64,000 bases of DNA from Streptomyces werraensis (GCA_014656175.1 BNBX01000010.1:1-64000); one strand, 5' to 3'; shown: positions 42,571 to 50,902, numbered from the stretch's first letter. Numbers and translations are program-made. Notes: generated from the sequence alone by a model not told the origin.

Positions 42571-44159
42571 ACGGCGACCCGACCGCGGAGCCGCGGAACA
42601 CCCCGGAGCCGCGGACCACGCAGGAGCCGCGGACCACTCCGGACCCGGCGCCGCTTTCCGCTCCCCGCCGCCTGTTCCGTGCCGTGGTGTCCCGCGTCCC
42701 GCTCCCCCTCCGCGGCCTGCGCTCGCGCCTGTTGATCTCCTTCGTCCTCGTCGCCATGGCCAGTTCCCTCGGCACCGGCGCCCTCGCCTTCCGGGAGGCG
42801 CGCACGGGAGTCCTCCAGCAGAGCCAGGACTCCGTCATCAACCGCTTCCGCACGAGCGTCGAGGCCGTCGCGCCGGCCGTCCCGCACACCCCCGCCGCCT
42901 CGGACCTCCAGTGGGCGGTCAACCAGGTGATCCTCGCCAACCGGATGTCGGGCTGGCGGGTCATGGCCACCTACGGCGACCGCCGCGCGTTCGCCCCCAC
43001 GCCCCGCTTCACCCAGCCCAGCCCCGAGATGCTCCGCTCCGTGCGGACGCGGCGCGCGGCGGTGTTCCAGCGGGTGAACGTCGACGGCAGCCCCCGTCTC
43101 CTCGTCGGCATGCCCGTGACGTACACGACGGACGAGTACCAGGTGCAGCGGCTCTCCGGGGTGGTGATGTTCCTGGAGGTGCCGCAGACCGCGGAGCAGG
43201 GGTACGTCGAGGCGATGGTCAGCGGCATCGAACGGGCCACCCTGGTGGCGCTGTGCCTCGCCGTCGTCCTGGCGCTGCTGGCCGCGAGCGGCGTGCTGCG
43301 CCCCGTACGGGCCCTGCGCGGGGCGACGCGCAAGATGGCCGCGGGCCGGCTCGACGTACGGCTGAAGGTGACGGGCTCCGACGAACTGGCCGACCTGTCC
43401 CGCTCGTTCAACGAAACGGCCGCCGAACTGGAGCGGACGGTGGCGGAGTTGAGGCGTCTGGAGGCGCGGGGCCGCCGTTTCGTGGCGGACGTCTCCCACG
43501 AACTGCGCACCCCGCTGGCGGCGATGACGGCCGTCACCGACGTGCTGGACCAGCGAGTGGAGGGCGAGACGGGCGAGGCGCTGCGGCTCGTCAGCGAGGG
43601 CACGCAGCGGCTGAGCGTGCTGGTCGAGGATCTGATGGAGATCTCCCGCTTCGACGCGGGCGCGGCCCGGCTCAACCGCGACGACATCGACCTCGCCGAG
43701 TCCGTCCGGCGCACGGTCGCCTCCCGCTGGCGCCCGGAGGAGGTCGAACTGCGGCTGCCCGCACCGGGCGAACTGCGCGGCCGCGTCGACCCGCGCCGGC
43801 TCGACGTGGTGACCGCCAACCTGGTCGGCAACGCCCTGCGCCACGGCGAACCGCCGGTCCGGGTGACGCTGGAGGCGCGGGACGGTTTCGCCGTCCTCGA
43901 GGTGACCGACAACGGCCCGGGCATCGCGGAGGAGGTGCTGCCGCACATCTTCGAGCGGTTCTACAAGGCGAGCACGTCACGGACGAGGAGCGGGAACGGC
44001 GGCGGGGACGGGGACAGCAGCGGCCTCGGCCTGGCCATCACGGCGGAGAACGTCCGCCTCCACGGCGGCCGCATCCACGCGGCGAACCGCCCGGGCGGCG
44101 GGGCGGTCCTCACGGTGGAGCTCCCGCTGGACATGGACGACGAGGGGGGCGCGGAGTGA
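42567..44159 (+). CDS. AfsQ2-like sensor histidine kinase
   Basis: The protein has 530 residues. A Pro/Thr-rich N-terminus with an EPRTT-type repeat precedes two transmembrane helices (about 55-75 and 215-240). Between them is an external sensor domain of about 135 residues. A HAMP region (SGVLRPVRALRGATRKMAAG) is followed by the phosphoacceptor FVADVSHELRTPLAAMTAV, N-box NLVGNALRHGE, G1 DNGPGIAEE and SSGLGLAIT. It overlaps the regulator by GTGA and the lipoprotein gene by GTGA, so the three form an AfsQ1-AfsQ2-lipoprotein-type operon. Confidence 0.92.
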   Translation: MNGDPTAEPRNTPEPRTTQEPRTTPDPAPLSAPRRLFRAVVSRVPLPLRGLRSRLLISFVLVAMASSLGTGALAFREARTGVLQQSQDSVINRFRTSVEAVAPAVPHTPAASDLQWAVNQVILANRMSGWRVMATYGDRRAFAPTPRFTQPSPEMLRSVRTRRAAVFQRVNVDGSPRLLVGMPVTYTTDEYQVQRLSGVVMFLEVPQTAEQGYVEAMVSGIERATLVALCLAVVLALLAASGVLRPVRALRGATRKMAAGRLDVRLKVTGSDELADLSRSFNETAAELERTVAELRRLEARGRRFVADVSHELRTPLAAMTAVTDVLDQRVEGETGEALRLVSEGTQRLSVLVEDLMEISRFDAGAARLNRDDIDLAESVRRTVASRWRPEEVELRLPAPGELRGRVDPRRLDVVTANLVGNALRHGEPPVRVTLEARDGFAVLEVTDNGPGIAEEVLPHIFERFYKASTSRTRSGNGGGDGDSSGLGLAITAENVRLHGGRIHAANRPGGGAVLTVELPLDMDDEGGAE

Positions 44160-44725
44160 GGCGCGGGGCGGGGCTGTGCGCGGTGGCGCTGTTCATGGGG
44201 CTGACGGGGTGCGGAGTCCCGACGTCCGACGTCATCGAGGCGGGCGCCCCGGCGAGCGGAATGCCGGGCCCGGCCCCGACGGCGGACCCGACGGAGCCGG
44301 CCGCCGTCCCCCTCTTCTTCCTGACGGACGGCGAACTCACGGCGTACCCCCGCCCGGCCACGGACGCGGCCGACCTGGCCTCGATGGTCCGCCTCCTCCT
44401 CGAGGGCCCGAACGAGAAGGAGAGGGCGACGTCGGCGACGACGGACCTCCCCCGCCTGACAGGCGCCCCGCCGGTGACGGTGACCGACGGCGTCACGACC
44501 AAGGTCACCCTCCCGGACACCCCTACACCGGTGTCCCGCGAGGCGCTCCTCCAACTGACCTGCACGGTCCACTACGCCGCCGCGCCCTTCCCCCGACCGT
44601 CCGGCGAGGACCGGACTCCCCGCCTCCATGTGACGGGCACGGGCTGGACGATGACGTCCCCGACGTCGGCCTGCCCGGCGCAGCCGTCGGCGGGGGGTCT
44701 CTTCCACGGGGACGAGGGCGGCTGA
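44156..44725 (+). CDS. GerMN-type lipoprotein of the AfsQ-like operon
   Basis: The protein has 189 residues. The lipobox LTGCG near residue 17 (LFMGLTGCG) puts it at the outer membrane face. The domain after the linker (about 45-165, FFLTDGELTAYPRP) resembles GerMN, a fold seen in germination proteins and LpqB. The GTG start lies in the kinase stop (GTGA), so it is coupled. In the afsQ locus of Streptomyces the third gene also encodes a lipoprotein, which probably modulates the kinase. This is analogy from gene order. Confidence 0.85.
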   Translation: MRRGAGLCAVALFMGLTGCGVPTSDVIEAGAPASGMPGPAPTADPTEPAAVPLFFLTDGELTAYPRPATDAADLASMVRLLLEGPNEKERATSATTDLPRLTGAPPVTVTDGVTTKVTLPDTPTPVSREALLQLTCTVHYAAAPFPRPSGEDRTPRLHVTGTGWTMTSPTSACPAQPSAGGLFHGDEGG

Positions 44726-44775
44726 CCGGCGACTCGCCCCCTGTGTGTCGGTCCCCGTTGCTACCGTCCGGCGCC

Positions 44776-45543
44776 ATGTGGTCGAAGGAGACGGTGGCCG
44801 GCAGACCGGCATGGCGGCATGCTCCCTCGGGAGTGGTGTTCCGGGAGGTGCCGGGCGGAACGTTCCGCATGGGCCTGTCCGACGAGGAGCTGGGCGCGCT
44901 GCGCGCGATCGACGCTGCCGACTCCTCGGACGACTCCCTCGAGTACTTCCTCGCCGACGCGACGCGCATGCGCCCGGTGCGGGAGGTGCGGGTCGGGCCC
45001 TTCCTGCTCGCCCGCCACCCGCTGACGGTCGCGCAGACACGGCACTGGCTGCCCGACTACGAGGACGATTTCGCCGAATCCGACGACACCGTGGCCCGTG
45101 TGAAGGACGACGACCTGGACACGGTGCTTGAGGCATTGCCCTTCCGGCTCCCGAGCGAGGCGGAGTGGGAGTACGCGGCCCGCGCGGGCACGACCACGCT
45201 CACCTTCCGCGGCGACGGCGTACCGGACGAGGACGAGATCCTCGACGTCTTCGCCGACGAGAAGCGGGTGGCCGCGTCCGAGAACGCCTTCGGGCTGGCG
45301 GCGATGGGATGCGCGAACGAGGTGTGCGCCGACGTGTGGACACCGCACTTCGAGAACGCGCCGTCGGACGCACGCCCCCGCACGGGCGACGGACCCCGGG
45401 CGGTCCGCGGAGGCGGCGGTGACCTCTCCCCGTGGCAGGGCTGCGACGAGTGGCTCCTCCTGCTCTCGGCGTTCCGCTCCGAGCTCGACATGTTCACCGC
45501 GATCCGCCCGGTGGCGCCTCTGCCGGTCACGGGCGGCCGCTAG
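44776..45543 (+). CDS. FGE-sulfatase (SUMF1)-like protein, possibly degenerate
   Basis: The protein has 255 residues. FREVPGGTFRMGLSDEELGA, HPLTVAQTRHWLPDY and FRLPSEAEWEYAARAGTTTL are the FGE-sulfatase domain motifs. The later region (NAFGLAAMGCANEVCADVW) is where catalytic enzymes have a Cys and a Trp-Glu-Trp pattern; here the order is altered. It is therefore either a non-catalytic member or a diverged enzyme. The domain occurs in formylglycine-generating enzymes and in EgtB/NirV-type oxygenases. No sulfatase gene is nearby. The ATG at 44776 lies 8 bases after a -10-like TACCGT, suggesting a leaderless transcript. Confidence 0.72.
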   Translation: MWSKETVAGRPAWRHAPSGVVFREVPGGTFRMGLSDEELGALRAIDAADSSDDSLEYFLADATRMRPVREVRVGPFLLARHPLTVAQTRHWLPDYEDDFAESDDTVARVKDDDLDTVLEALPFRLPSEAEWEYAARAGTTTLTFRGDGVPDEDEILDVFADEKRVAASENAFGLAAMGCANEVCADVWTPHFENAPSDARPRTGDGPRAVRGGGGDLSPWQGCDEWLLLLSAFRSELDMFTAIRPVAPLPVTGGR

Positions 45544-45663
45544 GCCCCGGCGGGGCCTGCGTCACGGCGGCCGACTGTCACAGATCCTTCACAGCAACAT
45601 CGTCATATGAACACCTTATGTATGCTCCGGATGCTCCATTCGCACCACTGAGGGGGGAACCTC

Positions 45664-46167
45664 ATGTTCATCCGGCGCACCATGACCGCTGCCGCCACCA
45701 GCGCCGCCGTAGCGGCGCTCGCCCTCACGGCGGCGATACCGGCGCACGCCGCCGAGTACTCCTCGGCGCTCAAGATCAAGGGCGTGCAGTACGACGCCCC
45801 GGGGCGGGACTCCAACAAGTGCTCCGGCGGGAACACGAAGAACGAGTACCTGACGATCAAGAACTACTCGAAGAAGTCGAAGGTGAACCTGAAGGGCTAC
45901 AAGGTCAAGGACAAGGCCGGCAACACCTTCGTCTTCAAGTCAAGCCACATCCTCGAGCCGGGTGACTACGTCCACCTGCGCGGCGGCCGGGGCACCGACT
46001 CCGACGGCAAGAACGTCGTGTACCGCCAGAACTGCAACTTCATGTGGAACAACGACAAGGACACGATCTACCTCTACAAGCCGGGCGGCTCGCCGGCCGA
46101 CATCCACGCCTACACGAAGAAGGCGCACGACAAGGACGGCAACGGCTACATCAAGTACCACGGCTGA
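45664..46167 (+). CDS. Secreted lamin-tail domain protein
   Basis: The protein has 167 residues. A signal peptide (AALALTAAIPAHAAE) is followed by a lamin-tail domain (about 35-130): LKIKGVQYDAPGRDSNK, then EYLTIKNYSKKSKVNLKGYK, DKAGNTFVFKSSHILEPGDY and QNCNFMWNNDKDTIYLY. Lamin-tail domains occur in secreted nucleases and surface proteins, where they bind partners or cell walls. The mature protein is rich in Lys. Two Cys may form a disulphide. The ATG at 45664 is preceded by GAGGGGGGAAC. A terminator follows. The gene is monocistronic. Confidence 0.9.
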   Translation: MFIRRTMTAAATSAAVAALALTAAIPAHAAEYSSALKIKGVQYDAPGRDSNKCSGGNTKNEYLTIKNYSKKSKVNLKGYKVKDKAGNTFVFKSSHILEPGDYVHLRGGRGTDSDGKNVVYRQNCNFMWNNDKDTIYLYKPGGSPADIHAYTKKAHDKDGNGYIKYHG

Positions 46168-46189
46168 CGGCACGTCCGCCTCGGCACGT

Positions 46190-46220
46190 AAGGGCCCGGG
46201 GTCGTCGGCCCCGGGCCCTT
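46190..46220 (+). terminator. Terminator of the lamin-tail gene
   Basis: A 12-bp perfect stem (46190-46201 with 46209-46220) with a 7-base loop lies 23 bases after the stop codon. Confidence 0.8.
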
Positions 46221-46370
46221 CCGCCGTGTCGGCACGGGCGCGCCCGAGTGCCCCACCGTCCCTCCGCCCGCGACGGACCAACGCCACCCCCCCCCGCGCG
46301 ACGACAACCGGCCCCGCCCGCAGCACACCCCGCACACCGGCACCGCTCACCTCGCGCGCGGCGATGTCCG

Positions 46371-46796
46371 TCAGGCCTCGCGCTCCGCGGCCGCGTCGAT
46401 CTCCGAGATCAGCGCCTCGACGCGAGCCCTGATCTCCTCGCGGATGGGGCGGACGGCCTCGACGCCCAGGCCTGCCGGGTCCTCCAGGGTCCAGTCGAGG
46501 TACCTCTTGCCTGGAAAGACCGGGCAGGCGTCACCGCAGCCCATGGTGATGACGTAGTCGGATGCCCGGACGGCGTCGGTGGTGAGGATCTTCGGCGTGA
46601 CGGTGGAGATGTCGATGCCGACTTCCCTCATGGCCTCGACGGCGGCCGGGTTGACCCGGTCCCCGGGAACGGAACCGGCGGAGCGGACCTCGACACGGTC
46701 GCCGGCCAGGTGGGAGAGGAATCCGGCTGCCATCTGCGAGCGACCGGCGTTGTGCACACAGACGAACAGCACGGAGGCGAGCGGGCTGGCGGACAT
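46371..46796 (-). CDS. arsC: Arsenate reductase, LMW-phosphatase type
   Basis: The protein has 141 residues and matches the low-molecular-weight phosphatase-type ArsC, which reduces arsenate to arsenite. The P-loop VCVHNAGRSQM holds Cys13 and Arg19. A second pair of cysteines, Cys87 and Cys91 in MGCGDACPVF, is placed like the relay cysteines of the thioredoxin-linked group. The sequence after it, PGKRYLDWTLEDPAG, is standard. It lies downstream of arsR on the same strand, with a 204-base gap that holds no gene. An arsenite efflux gene, which usually stands between or beside them, is not present here. Confidence 0.92.
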   Translation of the reverse strand: MSASPLASVLFVCVHNAGRSQMAAGFLSHLAGDRVEVRSAGSVPGDRVNPAAVEAMREVGIDISTVTPKILTTDAVRASDYVITMGCGDACPVFPGKRYLDWTLEDPAGLGVEAVRPIREEIRARVEALISEIDAAAEREA

Positions 46797-47000
46797 CGGT
46801 TCTTACCCCTTCGGCTGTGGCATCGACAGGAGGTCGGTCCAGGTTCAACGAATCAGCCATGACTGATATCAGCCTCAACGTTCGCGCTGGCGTGGGCCTT
46901 CCTGCCGTACGTTCGAGCTGGCCATCGCCGGCGTGGCGCAGGAAGTTCGCCGTGCGGGGCCGGGCCTGACGCAGCGCGGGAACGTGGTGGTGTTCCGACG

Positions 47001-47378
47001 TCAGGCCGCGGGCGACGACGCCTTGGTCAGCAGGTGCCCCATCGCGGCGAGCACGGACGGCTCGACCCGGTAGTAGACCCAGGTGCCGCGCCGCTCGGAG
47101 GTCAGGAGGCCTGCCTCCTTCAGCTTCTTGAGGTGGTGGGAGACGGTCGGCTGGGAGACGCCGACGTCGGAGATGTCGCACACGCACGCCTCGCCGCCCT
47201 CGTGCGAGGCGACCGCGGAGAACAGCCTGAGGCGGACGGGATCGCCGAGGGCCTTGAACATGCGGGCGGCCGTCTCGGCCTCCTCGGCGTTCAGGGGCCG
47301 CTCGGTCAGCGGCGGGCAGCACGGCGCGACGCTCTGACCGTCGGGTTCGAGGAGCGGCAGGACCTTGGCATTCGACAT
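47001..47378 (-). CDS. arsR: ArsR-type arsenic-responsive repressor
   Basis: The protein has 125 residues. The winged helix spans about 35-115 (MFKALGDPVRLRLFSAVASH, SQPTVSHHLKKLKEAGLL). Metalloid ligands are evident: Cys pairs in ACVCDIS and APCCPP near the N-terminus, so arsenite could be held by three or more Cys. ATG 47378 (MSNAKVL) is chosen over the extension at 47396 because the latter would overlap the operator. It is divergent from the FAD enzyme gene. A palindromic site spans its start (47370-47403), and a related site lies before the FAD gene. Confidence 0.92.
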   Translation of the reverse strand: MSNAKVLPLLEPDGQSVAPCCPPLTERPLNAEEAETAARMFKALGDPVRLRLFSAVASHEGGEACVCDISDVGVSQPTVSHHLKKLKEAGLLTSERRGTWVYYRVEPSVLAAMGHLLTKASSPAA

Positions 47379-47403
47379 GCATCTATGTTGACACATGTCG
47401 AAT
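47370..47403. promoter_or_regulatory. ArsR operator at the arsR start
   Basis: A 10-bp inverted repeat, ATTCGACATG (47370-47379) and CATGTCGAAT (47394-47403), covers the arsR start codon region. Inside it, the 22-base block at 47381-47402 (key part TCTATGTTGAC) recurs before the FAD enzyme gene with 18 of 22 matches. Confidence 0.6.
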
Positions 47404-47476
47404 TACGTGGCCAGGGTCACCGGCGCAGGGCAGAGCGTCGATCTGATCCGTGATCCTCACACCCGATTCGACGAAC

Positions 47477-47498
47477 GTCTATGTTGACGCCTGTCGAT
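47477..47498 (+). promoter_or_regulatory. Second ArsR operator, overlapping the FAD enzyme promoter
   Basis: The 22-base block at 47477-47498 contains TCTATGTTGAC and CTGTCGA and matches the operator at 47381-47402 in 18 of 22 positions. It overlaps a -35-like TTGACG (47484-47489) followed, 17 bases later, by CATGCT. Confidence 0.55.
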
Positions 47499-47669
47499 AC
47501 AGGTGCCATGCTGGCTCACGCAAGACATCGACAGAATTCGAAACAGGGACGCCGCTGAGGTGTGCGATGCCGACTGCCGTGCGGACGCCCCCCGCAGCAG
47601 GACGTATCTCGCTCTCGCCCCCCCTCCGCTGAAGCGCCCGAGCCGCACACGACACAGAGGACTACCGCC

Positions 47670-49049
47670 ATGGAAACGCAGAACCTGCCCGTCGTGGTCA
47701 TCGGAGCCGGACCGGTCGGCCTGGCAGCCGCCGCCCACCTGGTCGCGCGGAGTATCGAACCGCTCGTGCTGGAAGCCGGCACCTCGGCGGGCAGCGCCGT
47801 GCGGGAGTGGAGCCACGTGCGGCTGTTCTCCAGGTGGAGCGAGGTGACCGACCCGGCAGCCGAGAAGCTGCTGGCACCCACCGGCTGGGTCAAGCCGGAC
47901 CCGGCGTCCTGTCCCTCTGGCGGGGACTGGGCCGAGAGATACCTTCAGCCGCTTGCCGACGTCCTCGGCGAGCGAGTGCGCACCGGGGTACGGGTGACCG
48001 GAGTTTCTCGCGCCGGCCGTGACCGGATCGTCGACGCCGACCGCGCCACGCAGCCCTTCGTCGTCCACGTCGCCCACGCCGACGGCCGGGAGGAGAAGCT
48101 GCTCGCCCGGGAGGTGATCGACGCCTCCGGTACCTGGACGACGCCCGGTCCGGCCGGTGGCAGCGGTCTGCCCGCACTCGGCGAGAGGGCGGCCGCCGAC
48201 CGGATCACCTACCGCGTCCCTGATCTGAAGGACCCGGCCGTGAGGATCCGTTACGCGGGCAGGCGCACCGCCGTGATCGGCACCGGTGCCTCCGCCTTCA
48301 CCGCACTCGCCTACCTCGCCGATCTGGCCCGGGCCGACGACGGCGCCGGCACCCACGCGGTGTGGATCCTGCGCCGCGGTATCTCCGGCTCGACCTTCGG
48401 CGGCGGCACCGCCGACCAGCTCCCGGCGCGAGGCGCGCTCGGGCTCGCCGCCAAGGCCGCCGTGGACGACGGTCACGCGGACGCGGTCACCGGCTTCCGT
48501 ACCGAGGCGATCGAGCGGGACGACGACGGCCGCCTCGTCCTGGTCGCCGAGGACGGCCGCCGCCTGGCGCCGGTGGACGAGGTGATCGTGCTGACCGGCT
48601 TCCGGCCGGACCTGTCGTTCCTCTCCGAGATGCGCCTCGGACTGGACGAGCGTCTCCAGGCCCCCATCGCGCTGGCGCCGCTGATCGACCCCAACCAGCA
48701 CTCCTGCGGCACCGTCTATCCGCACGGCCACCGCGAACTGGCCCACCCGGAAAAGGGCATCTACCTGGTCGGGATGAAGTCCTACGGACGCGCCCCCACG
48801 TTCCTGGCCATGACCGGCTATGAGCAGGTCCGCTCCGTCGTCGCCGCCATCGCCGGAGACACCGAGTCCGCCGACCGCGTCGAACTCACCCTCCCGGAGA
48901 CCGGGGTGTGCGGTGGAGCCGGGCTCTTCGACGCACCCGCGGCGGAGCAGAGCGGCGACGGCTGCTGCACACCGGCGCCGCAGCTGATCCAGCTCGGCTC
49001 GAAGGCACCTGCCGAGGGGACCTCCGCGGGCGGCTGCTGCGGCTCGTGA
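47670..49049 (+). CDS. ArsO-like FAD monooxygenase with a Cys-rich tail
   Basis: The protein has 459 residues. The N-terminal FAD site (VVVIGAGPVGLAAAAHL) and a second nucleotide site (RRTAVIGTGASAFTALAYLA, about 185-205) mark it as a flavin-dependent monooxygenase or reductase-like enzyme. The C-terminus carries several cysteines (VCGGAG, GDGCC, GGCCGS), which could bind arsenite. Related enzymes, which I remember as ArsO, occur in Streptomyces arsenic islands. The ATG at 47670 has AGAGGA 8 bases upstream. A copy of the ArsR-type operator lies over its promoter, so it is probably derepressed with arsR. The exact substrate is not proven. Confidence 0.8.
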   Translation: METQNLPVVVIGAGPVGLAAAAHLVARSIEPLVLEAGTSAGSAVREWSHVRLFSRWSEVTDPAAEKLLAPTGWVKPDPASCPSGGDWAERYLQPLADVLGERVRTGVRVTGVSRAGRDRIVDADRATQPFVVHVAHADGREEKLLAREVIDASGTWTTPGPAGGSGLPALGERAAADRITYRVPDLKDPAVRIRYAGRRTAVIGTGASAFTALAYLADLARADDGAGTHAVWILRRGISGSTFGGGTADQLPARGALGLAAKAAVDDGHADAVTGFRTEAIERDDDGRLVLVAEDGRRLAPVDEVIVLTGFRPDLSFLSEMRLGLDERLQAPIALAPLIDPNQHSCGTVYPHGHRELAHPEKGIYLVGMKSYGRAPTFLAMTGYEQVRSVVAAIAGDTESADRVELTLPETGVCGGAGLFDAPAAEQSGDGCCTPAPQLIQLGSKAPAEGTSAGGCCGS

Positions 49050-49177
49050 CCAGTCTCCGCACCCGCCGTGACGGGCCGCGACCGGAACAGGGGACCGGTC
49101 GCGGCCCCGCGCGGTCCTGCCCGCCCTCTGCCTCACACAGATCACCAGTTGGGGCATCGCCCACGCGGCCCGGGCAA

Positions 49178-49208
49178 ACAAAAAACCCCGGGTCCAGGAC
49201 CAAGGGTT
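49178..49208 (-). terminator. Terminator after the tRNA-Gly gene
   Basis: A short GC-rich stem (49186-49206) followed, on the minus strand, by a T run at 49178-49185 lies just past the tRNA 3' end. Confidence 0.75.
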
Positions 49209-49212
49209 CGAT

Positions 49213-49286
49213 TGGAGCGGGTGACGAGAATCGAACTCGCGCTCTCAGCTTGGGAAGCTGATGTTCTACCATTAAACTACACCCGC
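49213..49286 (-). tRNA. tRNA-Gly (anticodon CCC)
   Basis: The minus strand folds as a cloverleaf: a 7-bp acceptor stem (GCGGGTG with CACCCGC), a D arm, the anticodon arm TCAGC-TTCCCAA-GCTGA giving CCC, and a T arm with GTTCGAT. CCA is encoded at the 3' end (49213-49215). The length is 74 with CCA. It stands alone beyond the arsenic genes, with a terminator at its 3' side. Confidence 0.95.
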
Positions 49287-49554
49287 GCAAGATCCAGAAC
49301 CGCTCCACCGGGAGTGGTTCGGACGCTCGCTCACTGTACCTCATCGCAGGCCCCCGGTGTTCAAGACCTGGGGGCCTGACGGTGTTTCAGGGTGTGGAAG
49401 CGGCTGCGGCGGGCACACGGCGGGGCGTAGCGTGAGGGCGTGGGGTGCGTCCGGGGTGCCGCCTGGAGGACCGTTCCTTTCATCCCGTAACGTGGCTTTT
49501 GTCGTCAGGGCAGCAAGCCAGACGCGGCTCTTGGGGAAGGGACTCTTGGACTTG

Positions 49555-49713
49555 ATGGAGCGCACCGTCGTCCGCTGTGCCGATGGGCACGTGTTCACCG
49601 CCGCCTCGTTCCCGATGCAGCAGGCCGAGCGCCTCGGGCCCGGCCGGCTGCTGCGGTGTCCGCGCTGTGCGCGGCTTCGCAGCGTCGTGCCGGTGACCTT
49701 GCAGAAGCGGTGA
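49555..49713 (+). CDS. Small zinc-ribbon-like Streptomyces protein
   Basis: The protein has 52 residues. VVRCADGHVFTAASFPMQQA and RLLRCPRCARLRSVVPV give a Cys/His pair and a Cys-x2-Cys, so it should fold as a small zinc ribbon. I recall this as a conserved, uncharacterised Streptomyces protein. ATG 49555 is reported; an in-frame TTG at 49546 has a better spacing to GGAAGG and may be the real start. A strong terminator follows at 49766. Its neighbour is dcd. Confidence 0.7.
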   Translation: MERTVVRCADGHVFTAASFPMQQAERLGPGRLLRCPRCARLRSVVPVTLQKR

Positions 49714-49765
49714 CGGAGACACACGGGCGGCCGACGCGGTAGGGAAACCGCAGACAGAGGGCACA

Positions 49766-49803
49766 GGCGCGCGGGGCGGCCGGTTTCGGTCGCCCCGCGC
49801 GCC
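49766..49803 (+). terminator. Terminator before dcd
   Basis: A perfect 13-bp stem (49766-49778 with 49791-49803) with a 12-base loop lies between the zinc-ribbon gene and dcd. Confidence 0.8.
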
Positions 49804-49808
49804 TTGCG

Positions 49809-49820
49809 TATTCTCGGGGC
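49809..49820 (+). promoter_or_regulatory. -10 element of leaderless dcd
   Basis: TATTCT at 49809-49814 lies 6 bases before the GTG start and no Shine-Dalgarno sequence is present. The transcript should start at the GTG. Confidence 0.5.
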
Positions 49821-50396
49821 GTGCTTCTCTCAGACAAGGACATCCGGGCCGAGATCGACGCCGGGCGGGTGCGGATCGATCCCTACGACGCATCCATGGT
49901 GCAGCCGTCCAGCATCGACGTACGTCTCGACCGCTACTTCCGGGTGTTCGAGAACCACCGCTACCCCCACATCGACCCCTCGGTCGAGCAGGCGGACCTC
50001 ACCCGGCTCGTGGAGCCGGAGGGGGACGAGCCGTTCATCCTGCACCCGGGCGAGTTCGTGCTGGCCAGCACGTACGAGGTCATCACGCTGCCCGACGACC
50101 TCGCCTCGCGCCTCGAGGGCAAGAGCTCGCTGGGCCGGCTCGGGCTGGTGACGCACTCCACCGCCGGGTTCATCGACCCCGGGTTCTCCGGGCACGTGAC
50201 GCTGGAGCTGAGCAACCTCGCCACGCTTCCCATCAAGCTCTGGCCCGGTATGAAGATCGGACAGCTCTGTATGTTCCGGCTCAGCTCGCCGGCCGAGCAC
50301 CCGTACGGCAGTGAGCGGTACGGCTCCCGTTACCAGGGGCAGCGCGGGCCCACGGCCTCGCGGTCCTACCTCAACTTCCACCGGACGCAGGTGTGA
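49821..50396 (+). CDS. dcd: dCTP deaminase
   Basis: The 191-residue protein deaminates dCTP to dUTP in pyrimidine deoxynucleotide synthesis. MLLSDKDIRAEIDAGRVRI at the start, GKSSLGRLGLVTHSTAGFID with the catalytic segment, GFSGHVTLELSNLA holding the Glu, and the C-terminal GSRYQGQRGPTASR are all diagnostic. The length is standard. The GTG start is probably leaderless. It overlaps the phosphoribosyltransferase gene by 4 bases, so both may serve nucleotide metabolism. Confidence 0.97.
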   Translation: MLLSDKDIRAEIDAGRVRIDPYDASMVQPSSIDVRLDRYFRVFENHRYPHIDPSVEQADLTRLVEPEGDEPFILHPGEFVLASTYEVITLPDDLASRLEGKSSLGRLGLVTHSTAGFIDPGFSGHVTLELSNLATLPIKLWPGMKIGQLCMFRLSSPAEHPYGSERYGSRYQGQRGPTASRSYLNFHRTQV

Positions 50397-50902
50397 GCGG
50401 CATGCGCGAGAACCTCAGCTACGAGCAGTTCGGCGTCGCCGTCCGCGAGCTCGCCCAGACCATCGCCGACGACGGCTACCAGCCGGACGTGGTGCTGAGC
50501 ATCGCCCGCGGTGGCGTCTTCGTCGCCGGCGGCCTCGCCTACGCGCTCGACTGCAAGAACATCCACCTGGTGAACGTGGAGTTCTACACCGGCGTCGGGA
50601 CGACCCTCGAGATGCCCGTCATGCTCGCGCCCGTCCCCAATGCGATCGACTTCACCGACAAGAAGGTGCTGATCGCCGACGACGTCGCCGACACCGGAAA
50701 GACCCTCAAGCTGGTCCGCGACTTCTGCCTCGACGCCGTCGCCGAGGTGCGCAGCGCCGTCATCTACGAGAAGACGCAGTCGCTGGTGAAGTGCGAGTAC
50801 GTGTGGAAGCGCACCGACGAGTGGATCAACTTCCCGTGGAGTGTCCTGCCTCCCGTGCACACGTCGGGTCAGACGCCGAAGGAGAACAGGGAAGCGCTCT
50901 GA
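50393..50902 (+). CDS. Phosphoribosyltransferase (xanthine/purine type)
   Basis: The protein has 169 residues. VLIADDVADTGKTL is the PRPP-binding loop, preceded by VVLSIARGGVFVAGGLAYAL and NVEFYTGVGTT, so it should transfer phosphoribose to a purine base. The exact base is not clear; guanine, hypoxanthine or xanthine are possible. The GTG start at 50393 overlaps the dcd stop (GTGA); an ATG at 50402 is an alternative. The coupling to dcd fits nucleotide salvage. Confidence 0.85.
   Translation: MSGMRENLSYEQFGVAVRELAQTIADDGYQPDVVLSIARGGVFVAGGLAYALDCKNIHLVNVEFYTGVGTTLEMPVMLAPVPNAIDFTDKKVLIADDVADTGKTLKLVRDFCLDAVAEVRSAVIYEKTQSLVKCEYVWKRTDEWINFPWSVLPPVHTSGQTPKENREAL

Noticed and set aside
46852..46867. 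ATCAG-N6-CTGAT palindrome upstream of arsC as another ArsR site
   Set aside because: The arms do not match the TCTATGTTGAC pattern of the other two ars sites, so it may be chance.
46859..46990. A possible ACR3 arsenite pump remnant between arsR and arsC
   Set aside because: Only a short FELAIA-like string on the plus strand resembles ACR3, opposite to the direction of arsR and arsC. That is too little to call.
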